Assembly: GCA_026388185.1 (NCBI GenBank)
Contig: JAPLKG010000003.1
Coordinates: 101,606-165,605 of the forward strand
DNA length: 64,000 nt
Direction: 5' to 3'
From: Candidatus Eisenbacteria bacterium
GTDB taxonomy: Bacteria; Eisenbacteria; RBG-16-71-46; JAFGJU01
Part shown: positions 1 to 8,195 of the stretch, one piece after another
Position numbering within the stretch: position 1 is the stretch's first letter
How the letters are laid out: each line of letters begins with the position of its first letter
Notes under the pieces: generated by a model
What the model saw: the letters and a program-made list of their open reading frames with translations, nothing else
Databases searched by the model: none
What the model was told of the DNA's origin: nothing
Position numbers and translations under genes: made by a program

Positions 1-1
1 G

Positions 2-433
2 GAGCCCACGGGGGAGGTCGCGGCGAGCGAAGCCAAGGCCGTTAGGAAGGCGCTCGTGGTCGCCAACAAAGTAGATGTGACGGTGCAATCTGAGACTCTG
101 ACGCTAGTTAAGGAGTACCTGGGACAGAGCATGAAAGTAGTCCCGTTCTCTGCTCTCACTGGAGAGGGCACCGGCACCCTTGGCTCGCAGGTTTTTGAGA
201 TGTTGGCCCTTGTAAGGGTATACACAAAGGTGCCCGGCAAGAAGCCTGACTTGAACAGGCCATTTGTGTTGCCGGGTGGAAGCACCATACTTGACGTGGC
301 CAGGCTGGTCCACAAGGATTTCGCTGCGAATCTGAGATTTGCCAAGACATGGGGTGCGGGGGTCTTCGACGGCCAGTTCGTCGAGAGAGACCACGTCGTG
401 AGCGATAAAGACGTGGTAGAACTGCACTTGTGA
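2..433 (+). CDS. TGS-domain GTPase (Obg/DRG-like), 3' part
   Basis: The open frame runs in from the left edge, so only the C-terminal part is present. The visible segment starts near the end of a P-loop GTPase domain: an NKVD G4 motif (guanine specificity) at about 70 nt, then a G5-like SAL about 25 residues later. It ends in a TGS domain of about 75 residues (start near PFVLPGGSTILDVARLVHKD, end near the V-V-E-L-H-L stop). TGS after the G domain is typical of DRG/Obg-like and YchF-like GTPases that bind ribosomes or RNA. G1-G3 lie outside the window, so the subfamily cannot be fixed. A strong promoter for the next gene begins 15 nt after the stop. Confidence 0.8.
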   Translation, partial: EPTGEVAASEAKAVRKALVVANKVDVTVQSETLTLVKEYLGQSMKVVPFSALTGEGTGTLGSQVFEMLALVRVYTKVPGKKPDLNRPFVLPGGSTILDVARLVHKDFAANLRFAKTWGAGVFDGQFVERDHVVSDKDVVELHL

Positions 434-448
434 GGATTGCCAAATAGC

Positions 449-477
449 TTGACAGTTGGCCTTCGGAGGAGTATAAT
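449..477 (+). promoter_or_regulatory. Perfect-consensus sigma70 promoter
   Basis: TTGACA at 449-454 and TATAAT at 472-477 are separated by exactly 17 bp, so both hexamers match the housekeeping consensus at every position. Transcription would start near 484 and give a 5' UTR of about 100 nt before the ATG at 585. It lies directly after the upstream GTPase stop, so the secreted-protein gene is independently transcribed. Confidence 0.85.
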
Positions 478-584
478 ATCAGAGTGTTCCATCCCGTTTT
501 GTGGTCAGCCGTCGGATTTTCCTATCCTCTCGGCTAGGGGTTTGTGGGGGTGCTCTTGCCTCCAACGCTGAAAGGAGCGTGCCT

Positions 585-2321
585 ATGAGAGCGTGTGCGA
601 ACGTGTTCTGTGTTGTCCTCTCTGTCTTTCTTGGGATTCTTCTTCTGCCGACCCTCGTCGCTGCCAGCCCATCGGTGGTCAATGCGACGGCAGCGCTTAA
701 TTATGTTGGGGGTGAGCCCGGCAACCAGACGTATCGTTTGGACTACACAGTCGAGAATGTTGACGTACAACCGTCTCTCTCAGGCTTTGTTGTCTTCTTC
801 GACAGCGACGGTCTCAATCGCTCGGACTTCGTCTCTTACGAAGCCCCTGCCGGCTGGGAAGACGTGTTTGTTACACCCGAGGCACCGGACGGCTCATGGA
901 ACCTGGAGTGGGACGAGCTTTACGGAACTAATCGGATTCTTCCCGGAGGGACCCTGGGCGGCTTCTCGATAACATTCACCTGGAACGATCCCAACTCTCT
1001 GCCCAGCGTCCAGTTCTTCGAGGCCTGGAACGGCGACGCCCACGAGGGCTACACGGTCGTTGTACCTGGTTCAAGCCTCCTGGGCGGCATCGAAGGCACG
1101 ATTGTAACGGTCTGCGGGGGCACGTGCGGCGGTGGTCAAACAACGGCGCCCGCGGCCGGTGTGACTGTTGACCTCTTCACAACTGACAACGTGCTGCTTG
1201 AAGGCATCCCAACAGACGTGAACGGTCACTATTCCTTCATAGGATTGGCAATCGGCGATTACAACATAACGGTTGTTACTCCGGCCGGCTTTGTGGCCGA
1301 TCAAGAGACCAAGACGACTTCTGTTTCCATGGGGCAGCCCACCGTCGTTGACTTCCAGCTTAGTTGTCTGCAGATCAAACCCGACGCCCGAAGCCACGGT
1401 TACTGGAAGCACCAGCTCAACTCCTTCTCGTGCGGCAAGTGCGGGAAGTGCGGCAGGGATAAGACCCCCGAGAGCCGTCTCGATTACTTGTGTCACAAGT
1501 GCGGGAAGTGCGGCAACTGCGGCAAAGGTGAGGCCTACCAGACCTTTGACAATTACTTGTGTAGCCAGTGCAGCAGGTGCGGGAGGTGCGGCAAGGGTAA
1601 GGAACACGAGACCCTTGACGATATGCTCTACTACATCGAAGAGATCGACGCTCACTTCAACAGGAACCTGCTAAATCCAGTGAAGATGATCTTGATCGAC
1701 CCAGAAACTGGAGAAGCTGATCAGCTGAAAGTGCTGGACAAGCTACTTACGGTGAACAGATACAGCACGATGCGTGATAAGGCCAAGATGCAGGCGCTTG
1801 CCCTGTTGCTCAACGTTGTTTCGCTCAAGATCTCTCAGGCTCAAGTCATCAGTGCCGACGGTGCCAACGTAAGTCAGGCAGTTACGTATGTGAATGAGCT
1901 CATCATGGACATGGTAACGTCAAATGATGAGAGAGCGAAGGACATTGCCGAGTACATCAACAACGGCAGGAGGGTGCCGTCTGGCTGGATCCCGACCAGT
2001 ACGCCTGTCATCTACTACGAGCGTGACCGGTACGGATCGATAGACTATCTGGGCAAGGGATTCCCGAACCCATTCTCCAGCACCGCGAGCATTTCCTTCG
2101 GTCTCAAGGGTGACGGTGCGGTTCCTGTTGACCTCAAGGTGTTCGACGTGACTGGTAGAGTGGTTAAGACTCTCGTGAGCGATGCTCTCCAGCCTGGCCA
2201 GCACTCGGTGTCCTGGAACGGAATGAGTGAAGAAGGTGCAAAGGTAAGCTCAGGCATCTACTTCTACGAACTTAAGACGCCGACGGGTGTCGCGACAGGG
2301 AAATTGGTTTACAGGAGGTAG
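585..2321 (+). CDS. Secreted multidomain protein with Cys-rich repeats and FlgD-type C-terminus
   Basis: I place the start at ATG 585 because an AAAGGAG ribosome site lies 8 nt upstream and a good signal peptide follows (MRACANVFCV..., cleavage near residue 27). In order, the 578-residue protein has: a beta-rich domain (about 30-165) homologous to the next gene; a carboxypeptidase-regulatory/SdrB-like Ig fold (about 168-260, D-x-N-G-x-Y-x-F); an SHGYWKHQ motif; a Cys-rich insert (residues 283-335); a helical region; and a FlgD-type Ig domain (about 490-578) starting FPNPFSSTASISF. FlgD-type C-termini mark exported proteins in FCB-like phyla. The insert has 11 cysteines as C-x2-C-x2-C blocks, the last two in 23-residue repeats. 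Function unknown; extracellular or cell-surface role inferred. Confidence 0.85.
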   Translation: MRACANVFCVVLSVFLGILLLPTLVAASPSVVNATAALNYVGGEPGNQTYRLDYTVENVDVQPSLSGFVVFFDSDGLNRSDFVSYEAPAGWEDVFVTPEAPDGSWNLEWDELYGTNRILPGGTLGGFSITFTWNDPNSLPSVQFFEAWNGDAHEGYTVVVPGSSLLGGIEGTIVTVCGGTCGGGQTTAPAAGVTVDLFTTDNVLLEGIPTDVNGHYSFIGLAIGDYNITVVTPAGFVADQETKTTSVSMGQPTVVDFQLSCLQIKPDARSHGYWKHQLNSFSCGKCGKCGRDKTPESRLDYLCHKCGKCGNCGKGEAYQTFDNYLCSQCSRCGRCGKGKEHETLDDMLYYIEEIDAHFNRNLLNPVKMILIDPETGEADQLKVLDKLLTVNRYSTMRDKAKMQALALLLNVVSLKISQAQVISADGANVSQAVTYVNELIMDMVTSNDERAKDIAEYINNGRRVPSGWIPTSTPVIYYERDRYGSIDYLGKGFPNPFSSTASISFGLKGDGAVPVDLKVFDVTGRVVKTLVSDALQPGQHSVSWNGMSEEGAKVSSGIYFYELKTPTGVATGKLVYRR

Positions 2322-2326
2322 TATGG

Positions 2327-2358
2327 TGGAGGGGGCGGCATTACGACTGCCCCCTCCA
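2327..2358. terminator. GC-rich hairpin after secreted-protein gene
   Basis: TGGAGGGGGC (2327-2336) pairs perfectly with GCCCCCTCCA (2349-2358) around a 12-nt loop, 5 nt after the stop codon. No T-tract follows, so this is a strong hairpin that may end transcription or protect the mRNA 3' end, but it is not a textbook intrinsic terminator. Confidence 0.55.
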
Positions 2359-2425
2359 ATCTTGCTCGTGTTCAACGTTGGTCCGTTCTTGGTTCAGGGT
2401 CCCCACCGGGAGAGGGGTTGATACT

Positions 2426-2998
2426 ATGACCAAAATGCTACCGTTTCTTCTGACTGTGCTATTGGTAGGGTTTCTTCTGGTTCCTCTATCAGCTGATGCC
2501 TTACCTGAGACAGACGTTCAGTACAAGCTGTACCATCAGGGGGACTCTGGTTGGGTGAGGCATAACCCGGGCGATCCGTTCCCGTCTGGGGGAAACGTGT
2601 GGAAGTACGAGTACTCGGCGGCGAACTACCAGTTTGCGTACGGTGTTGAGCAGTTCATCATTTTCTTTAACTCTAACAACGTTCTCAGGTCAACATATTC
2701 ATCTGCGCAGGCGCCGACGGGCTGGGCGGCGATCACATACTTTCAACCGATTGCGCCTAACAACAACTGGAAGGTGAGGTTTAGGCCGTCGTCGAGTTCA
2801 TACTACATTGCGCTGGGCAGTTCGCTTGCTGGGTATGTTGTACAGTTCACGTGGGCCGTTTCCGATACAGTGCCTGGGTCGCAGAACTATGATTTGAAGA
2901 CTAGTTCCACTTCTGACGCTGATGTGACGCACGAGGCGCCACCGGACATGACTTCTGTGGAGGCGACCACCTGGGGAAGGATAAAGGCACTTTTCTAG
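2426..2998 (+). CDS. Secreted beta-rich protein, paralogous to the upstream N-terminal domain
   Basis: ATG 2426 follows a GAGAGGGG ribosome site and opens a clear signal peptide (MTKMLPFLLTVLLVGFLLV..., cleavage after ADA). The mature part of about 165 residues aligns by eye with residues 30-165 of the preceding gene product: both share Y-x-Y/V, F-x-x-F-F-x-S, A-P-x-G-W, SLAG(F/Y)-x-V-x-FTW and P-x-x-Q. The two genes look like a partial tandem duplication. There is no FlgD domain. The protein ends in a short T-T-W-G-R-I-K-A-L-F tail; I recall similar tails on exported proteins of related candidate phyla but cannot check this here. A strong terminator follows. Function unknown. Confidence 0.75.
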   Translation: MTKMLPFLLTVLLVGFLLVPLSADALPETDVQYKLYHQGDSGWVRHNPGDPFPSGGNVWKYEYSAANYQFAYGVEQFIIFFNSNNVLRSTYSSAQAPTGWAAITYFQPIAPNNNWKVRFRPSSSSYYIALGSSLAGYVVQFTWAVSDTVPGSQNYDLKTSSTSDADVTHEAPPDMTSVEATTWGRIKALF

Positions 2999-3051
2999 AG
3001 GTAAGCGACTGCTAGGCTTTGCTTCAGACAGGTATGCCTCGCCTGAAAGTG

Positions 3052-3090
3052 AGAGGCAGGAGCGCAAAACCACTCCTGCCTCTTCTTTGT
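3052..3090 (+). terminator. Intrinsic terminator
   Basis: AGAGGCAGGAG (3052-3062) pairs perfectly over 11 bp with CTCCTGCCTCT (3073-3083) around a 10-nt loop, followed by TCTTTGTTT. It ends the rightward transcript and sits between convergent genes. Confidence 0.85.
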
Positions 3091-3157
3091 TTCCCAAGCA
3101 GCCCCGAGCCCGCACGGCGCTGGAGCGAGTCGAGCACGGCAGCCCCGAAACCTCCGA

Positions 3158-6100
3158 CTAGCGCAGCAACACCATCTTACGCAAGGCCGTCTTGCTCCCG
3201 GCCTCAAGCCTGCATACGTAGATTCCTGAAGCCACGGCCATTCCAGATTCGTCTTCCCCGTTCCACGTGGCGTTGTGCCTGCCTGCAGACATGCTCTCCT
3301 GCACGAGTGTTCTCACGACTTTGCCGGATATGTCGTAGATTCTCAGGGAAACCCTGGCCTGTTCGTCCAACCCGAATTCTATACGAGTCACGGGATTGAA
3401 CGGATTCGGATGATTCTCCAGCAGACCAAACTTGGCGACCTCCGCAATCGGATTCACGCCCATGGGGCTACTTATGGTGAAGATGGCATCGCTGATATCT
3501 TCCGCAGTGTTCAGAGAGCCGTCGTACGCGACAATCTTCACGACACAACTGTCCGAAGGCGTGTCCGGAACCGTCCAGGCATAGACAGAATCGTTCGCCT
3601 CTCCCGTCGCAACTGTGTATGGGAAGGTCGCGCCGGCGTTGATAGAGTAGTAGATGCTCACTGAATCGACGCCGATGTTGTCCGAGGCAATCCACCTGAT
3701 GGTATCCGGAGAATCTGAGTAGAAGACCTCGCCGCCGTTCGGCCTGACCACTGTTATGGACGGCGATGTTGTGTCTGGTGGAGGAGCTATGGTGAAGAGG
3801 GCATCGCTCACGTCTTCTGTCTCATTGAGGGAGCTGTCGTACGCGACCACCTTGACCACGCAACTGTCCGAAGGTGTGTCCGGAACCGTCCACGTGAAGG
3901 TGGAGTCGTTCGCCTCCCGCGTGGCAATCGTGTAGGGGAAGGAGGCTCCGCCGTCGGTAGAATAGTATATGCTGACAGAATCCACGGTCGCGTTATCACC
4001 GGCAATCCACCCGATCTGCTGCTCAGTGTCGACTTCCCATTCCTCACCGCCATTAGGAGAGGTCACGGCGATGCTCGGCGGCTGATAGTCCTGGGGCGCG
4101 AGGAGCCAGTCCACGACTCTCTTAATGACTGTCGCGCGGTTATTAGGAGCCGTACCGTTTGCAACCGCCTCGAACGGGAAAGCAAAGAACACAACCTTGT
4201 ACGCCGCGGTTCCCGAGGCGGGATACCGCAAGGCGCCAGGATTGGAGGTCGAGTTTGTCAAGATCGCACCGGCATTGGGCCCGGGAGTGACGTCGTCGGA
4301 GTAGTTGTAGAAGGGATAACTCGTGGTCAAACTCAGACCGTTTGATATCGGATCGCCGGAAACACCCGTCTCGGAGGTGCTGGCGACATCCGGGATGAAA
4401 TCCTGGACGTGGAGGTAGTTCTGTGCGAACGTTTCGAATCTCTCAGTCAAGTAGTCCTGCGACGAGAAGAAAAGCGTGCCACCGGCGTTCAGATAGCTCT
4501 GCAAGTTCGTCTCGTCCAGACCCGTGAGCGTGACGCTCGACTGCAAAGACGTGAACCAGATCACGATTTCTCTCTTGTTTAGCTCGGAGAGCGACGGCGA
4601 ACCCTGTGTTTTCACTACCCAATTCGCGTAGGTGTAGCCGTTCGCATCCAGGGCCGCCTTGTAGTAGCTCTCGTAGGAGGACCCGCCATCATCGTCGACG
4701 AGAAGAATCGGCGCCACACCAACCTGAATTGTGACAGTCGCCGTCGTATCGTAGCTCGCCCCGATGATGGTCAGTGTGAACGTCACCACGTGGGCGGGGG
4801 GAGTGCCCGACGAGGCGGTGAAAGCGTAAGACGTATTGCTCGTGGCCTTCCCATCCAGAGCCATGTCCGAATACGTAGAGTAGTTATTGGAAATCGTGAT
4901 GTACGAATCCGTTGTGGAAAGGAACGCAGATACATTGGTTACGGGCAGACCCCAGTTTTTCAACGTCACAGGCATCGTTACGCTCTCGCCGGCATCGACC
5001 ACGCCGTTGTTGTTGCCGGTCGGATCGTGGATCACGTGCGAGTAATACTTCACGATCGGCCCGTCCAGCCAGCCCAGGTGCCCGGGAGTGAAGGCGCAGA
5101 GGAGTGTATCCGTTTGCTGCAACCTCATCATGCACCCCACTGCTTGAGAGTTGCAGTATTGGCAATTGCCGTTGTTGATGCCGTGGCTGCAAAGACCACA
5201 GCTCGTGCACCCACCGTAGCCGGCCTGATAGTACTCATCGCAGGCCCAGAAAACATGACCAGTCTCGTGGGAGAAGACGCCGTTGAAATCAGGCCAACCG
5301 TCGTTTCTATAGAGAAGGTTTACGTACCCGCCAAAGTAGGCCCACGCAAAGTAGTTATCCGTAAAGCGAGTAGAAGCGGGCGAGGGATTGTACTCGATGA
5401 ACGCTGAGAAGGCCCAGTCGGTACCGTAATTTGATCTCGCCCACGTATCGTAAGCACGCACCCTGTCCAGGTGAGAACCTGAGGAGTAGCCGAAGCTCGC
5501 CATTATTTCTGCGATCCAGTCGGGCGCGTCAGAGGAAGAATGAAGTATGGGCTCGTAGCCGGTCTGGCATCGCACGTCCGTGCCTGGGTAGTAGTAGACC
5601 GTAAAAGAGAGGGGTTTCCCGTAGCGGGCGGCCTTGTTGGACCACCAAGAAAGACCTGACGTCGCGCTGTTGACGGCGTAAGTCACGGCGCTGGTCGTCC
5701 ACGTGTATGTGTTCGGGTCCATCGAGCCGTCGCTTTCCACAAAGAACAGAGTCACCGTGACCGTGCCAATCATGTCATCACTGTTGCCCAGGGCGGCGAG
5801 CGCAGGGCTGAGACCGGAGAGCCCCTTTACTCCCTTGTCAGCATCAAAACCGACTGAACGAAGGTTCTCGAGGTACGCGTCTACGTCAAGAGGCGGGGCA
5901 TCCCACGCGTCATTTATGAGCGGTGTCAACTCCGTCTCTCCTCGCAGCTCTTGTGCCTCTCTCGCCTCTTCCATCTCCTGTCTTAGTTGACCCGAGACGA
6001 CCGAGTTGAAGAACCGCACATGTGCGAGCGTGACTTCATCCATTCCCGCAAGCATTGCCTCTGGAACGGGCTCTGTAAAGACGCCCTTTACTCCCGGCAA

Positions 6101-6370
6101 CGCCGCGACCGTAGAAGAAAGCTCGGGCGGCACCCAACCCAACATCACCCCTGGAGGAAAGGCCACCGCAACGCGTGCACCGGTGCCCTGGACGGCGTCC
6201 CTGACGGATGCGAATGTTCGCGCGTCGTCTGTGGTCAGAAGCACCAGCGAGTAACCAACCATCCAGTCTTGGGAGACCTGTTGTGAGCTTACAGAGGCAG
6301 AAGCACTGAGAGGCAGGAGACAAGCGACACATAGAAGCACACTCGTGGAGAGACGCAACACCCGACGCAC
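3158..6370 (-). CDS. Large secreted metallopeptidase-like protein with tandem Ig domains and FlgD-type C-terminus
   Basis: The GTG start at 6370 has GGAGGT 5 nt upstream and opens a signal peptide ending near residue 26. Residues about 340-420 carry HETGH (H368, E369, H372) followed by D378-E379-Y, then six cysteines (388, 391, 394, 403, 406, 413) and C-M-M-R. This is the layout of secreted HExGH...DEY zinc peptidases. Then come a CARDB-like Ig segment, a domain of about 220 residues starting ILLVDDDGG that resembles GATase-like/ThuA-like beta-barrel wall domains, two tandem Ig domains of about 105 residues (S/V-x-x-PNGGE start, FTWTVPDTPSD core) that are also near-repeats in DNA, and a FlgD-type Ig domain (about 985-1070, ENHPNPFNPVTRIEF). 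Probably an exported or surface protease; catalytic status inferred from motifs only. Confidence 0.85.
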   Translation of the reverse strand: MRRVLRLSTSVLLCVACLLPLSASASVSSQQVSQDWMVGYSLVLLTTDDARTFASVRDAVQGTGARVAVAFPPGVMLGWVPPELSSTVAALPGVKGVFTEPVPEAMLAGMDEVTLAHVRFFNSVVSGQLRQEMEEAREAQELRGETELTPLINDAWDAPPLDVDAYLENLRSVGFDADKGVKGLSGLSPALAALGNSDDMIGTVTVTLFFVESDGSMDPNTYTWTTSAVTYAVNSATSGLSWWSNKAARYGKPLSFTVYYYPGTDVRCQTGYEPILHSSSDAPDWIAEIMASFGYSSGSHLDRVRAYDTWARSNYGTDWAFSAFIEYNPSPASTRFTDNYFAWAYFGGYVNLLYRNDGWPDFNGVFSHETGHVFWACDEYYQAGYGGCTSCGLCSHGINNGNCQYCNSQAVGCMMRLQQTDTLLCAFTPGHLGWLDGPIVKYYSHVIHDPTGNNNGVVDAGESVTMPVTLKNWGLPVTNVSAFLSTTDSYITISNNYSTYSDMALDGKATSNTSYAFTASSGTPPAHVVTFTLTIIGASYDTTATVTIQVGVAPILLVDDDGGSSYESYYKAALDANGYTYANWVVKTQGSPSLSELNKREIVIWFTSLQSSVTLTGLDETNLQSYLNAGGTLFFSSQDYLTERFETFAQNYLHVQDFIPDVASTSETGVSGDPISNGLSLTTSYPFYNYSDDVTPGPNAGAILTNSTSNPGALRYPASGTAAYKVVFFAFPFEAVANGTAPNNRATVIKRVVDWLLAPQDYQPPSIAVTSPNGGEEWEVDTEQQIGWIAGDNATVDSVSIYYSTDGGASFPYTIATREANDSTFTWTVPDTPSDSCVVKVVAYDSSLNETEDVSDALFTIAPPPDTTSPSITVVRPNGGEVFYSDSPDTIRWIASDNIGVDSVSIYYSINAGATFPYTVATGEANDSVYAWTVPDTPSDSCVVKIVAYDGSLNTAEDISDAIFTISSPMGVNPIAEVAKFGLLENHPNPFNPVTRIEFGLDEQARVSLRIYDISGKVVRTLVQESMSAGRHNATWNGEDESGMAVASGIYVCRLEAGSKTALRKMVLLR

Positions 6371-6426
6371 GTTACACCTCCGTTTTGCATCTGTCTATTC
6401 ACTGCTAACGCCAAGGAATCACACAG

Positions 6427-6455
6427 ATTATACCACTAAAGCCCGCGATTTACCA
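6427..6455 (-). promoter_or_regulatory. Candidate promoter for the metallopeptidase gene
   Basis: Read on the minus strand, a perfect TATAAT (6427-6432) lies 17 bp from TGGTAA (6450-6455), which matches only 3 of 6 consensus -35 bases. The spacing to the GTG start is right for a UTR of about 50 nt. The -10 is convincing and the -35 weak. Confidence 0.5.
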
Positions 6456-6549
6456 GCGAAAAACGAATTGCAGTGGATCAATTGTATGGATGCCTCACCA
6501 GGAGACGATAGCCTACGAGTCGTCCTGATTTCAAGGAGTCGTGCCGATC

Positions 6550-7695
6550 TCAGGATGAACGAGCAAGAGGTTCAGCGCCAGCCTTTCCTAACGAAGACAT
6601 AATCTCGACTGCCGCGGCAAGCACGGTCGTCTCTGCCAGCTCCTCCATCTTGGAACCGGGGGCGGTGAGCGCTCTCACTCGGTCTGTGCGCGGTGCCCAG
6701 CGAAGGGGATCGGTGGGTCCGAAAAGCGCGAGCGTGGGACAACCTACGGCCGCAGCAACGTGAAGGACCCCGGTGTCATTGCAGATGAATAGCGAGAGTC
6801 TCTTAATGAGGGCGGCGACTCTGCCGATGCTCTCGCCGGTTAGGACTGCGGGAACAAATTCCAGCTCCTTCAGCATGGCGTCAACCAGCTCTGAATCGGA
6901 CGGACCTCCTATCACGACTATCTGAGCTCCCTGGTCTGTGTGCAGTGCCTTCGCGACGCCGGCAAACCTCGAAGCCGGCCACCGATTATTCGTCTTCCCT
7001 GCTCCCGGATGGACGCCGACAATGACCACCCGGCCTCCCGGGCGAAGCGAACGTTCTAACATAAACTTGACCGCGAACTTTTCGTCCTCTTCGGTCGGCA
7101 CCATTATCGGAGAGAGGTCCGCCGTCGTCACTCCAAAACGTTCGAGGAGCCTGAGGCCGAGCTTCGTCTGGTGCTCGCCTTCATCACCAAGCGGAACCGT
7201 GACGTGAAACGCTCTGTCAACAAACGCCAGGCCGTAGCTCTCGCCGCTGTAGCTGACCCTGTATCGAGCCGAGCTGGCGAGGCAGAGCAGAGAACTCGTG
7301 ACGGAGAAAGAAACAGTCGAGAGCACGACGCAGATGTCGAAATCCCTCCTCCGGAGGGCACGGATGAATCTGATTAGGGCGAGGGGACTTTTTCTGAAGG
7401 CCCTCTTATCGTAGACAAGGACTTCGTCCACGTGTGGATTGTTGCGCACGACGGCCTCGTTCTCACGGCTAGCGAGAAGCGTCAGCCGGCTCTTGGGCAG
7501 GCTCTGCCTCAGCGCTCTCAGGCAGGGAGTGGCAAGAAGCATGTCACCCATCTGATTCTGTTGGCGAACGACGAGTATCCTTGCGTTTGGACCGCAGAGT
7601 TCAAAGGGGTTCTCACTGATGGTGTGAGTCTTCAATAATCTGAAGAAGAGCGCAGCCAAAGTCAGCCTGAGTCTTCTGGATGGTCTGCTTCCCAA
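6550..7695 (-). CDS. Glycosyltransferase family 9 (heptosyltransferase-like)
   Basis: The 381-residue product is a GT-B fold enzyme of the ADP-heptose:LPS heptosyltransferase family. Visible signatures are the N-terminal R-x-x-x-x-G-D-M-L-L-A-T-P loop (about 44-57), GVHPGAG (227-233) with N-R-W-P just after, the donor-site NDTGVLHVAAAVG segment (306-318) and FGPTDP (325-330). Length is typical. It probably adds a sugar during lipopolysaccharide-core or other envelope glycan assembly at the inner membrane; the actual donor cannot be read from sequence. The start codon is TTG at 7695; no obvious better in-frame start lies upstream, and the N-terminal 25 residues may be an amphipathic helix. No other LPS genes flank it. 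Confidence 0.9.
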   Translation of the reverse strand: MGSRPSRRLRLTLAALFFRLLKTHTISENPFELCGPNARILVVRQQNQMGDMLLATPCLRALRQSLPKSRLTLLASRENEAVVRNNPHVDEVLVYDKRAFRKSPLALIRFIRALRRRDFDICVVLSTVSFSVTSSLLCLASSARYRVSYSGESYGLAFVDRAFHVTVPLGDEGEHQTKLGLRLLERFGVTTADLSPIMVPTEEDEKFAVKFMLERSLRPGGRVVIVGVHPGAGKTNNRWPASRFAGVAKALHTDQGAQIVVIGGPSDSELVDAMLKELEFVPAVLTGESIGRVAALIKRLSLFICNDTGVLHVAAAVGCPTLALFGPTDPLRWAPRTDRVRALTAPGSKMEELAETTVLAAAVEIMSSLGKAGAEPLARSS

Positions 7696-7853
7696 CGGCC
7701 TGCTTCCCCACGCTCCATTTCACGATGGTTCACGGCGATGCCCGAGACACATCGGCACGCCTCGGTTCCCACTTTCCTCACCGGCTCCCCGTTGCACCAG
7801 ACATCGCTCGCGACGTGATTCGGCGCTTTCCCACGGCGACGGGGGCCTTTTTT

Positions 7854-7882
7854 ACCGTAACGGACGCTATTGCCGTTGTCAA
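7854..7882 (-). promoter_or_regulatory. Sigma70-type promoter for the GT9 gene
   Basis: On the minus strand TTGACA (7877-7882) and TACGGT (7854-7859) are 17 bp apart. It would give a UTR of about 150 nt before the TTG start at 7695. Apart from this promoter I see no gene in 7696-7990. Confidence 0.6.
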
Positions 7883-7990
7883 GCCGGCGTCTCGTTGGCT
7901 ACCAGTGATCGGAGCGGCGCCCGGGCAACCAAGCCAACAGGGGCAGGTGTCGGGTGATTACCATCACTGCACACGGGCACGACTCCCGGC

Positions 7991-8179
7991 TTACCCCTGC
8001 ACAATCCAGCCTCGCCCGGTCTCCTCTCCATCACCCATCGCAACCGCCACAATCGCACACGCGATCCAGTCCGACAACTTATTCGTCTCCCTCGCACGCT
8101 CACACCACAGATTGACACCCGCCGACACGCAAGCGGGTACCACCAACGACAGCAGCACAACAACAATCAGCTTCTTCAC
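7991..8179 (-). CDS. Cassette 1 small secreted/membrane peptide
   Basis: GTG 8179 has GGAGGT 8 nt upstream, and that ribosome site overlaps the end of the preceding larger gene. The 62-residue product starts with a signal-like segment (MKKLIVVVLLSLVVPACVSAG) followed by a short amphipathic region, C-E-R-A-R-E-T-N-K-L-S-D-W, and a second hydrophobic patch. It is clearly homologous to the 65-residue product at 10040-10237 (shared hydrophobic start, C-E-x-A-x-E-T-x-K-L-x-D-W). I do not recognise the family. Conservation between two copies, with the same ribosome site and spacing, argues that it is really translated. Confidence 0.7.
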   Translation of the reverse strand: MKKLIVVVLLSLVVPACVSAGVNLWCERARETNKLSDWIACAIVAVAMGDGEETGRGWIVQG

Positions 8180-8195
8180 GGCAACTCACCTCCTT

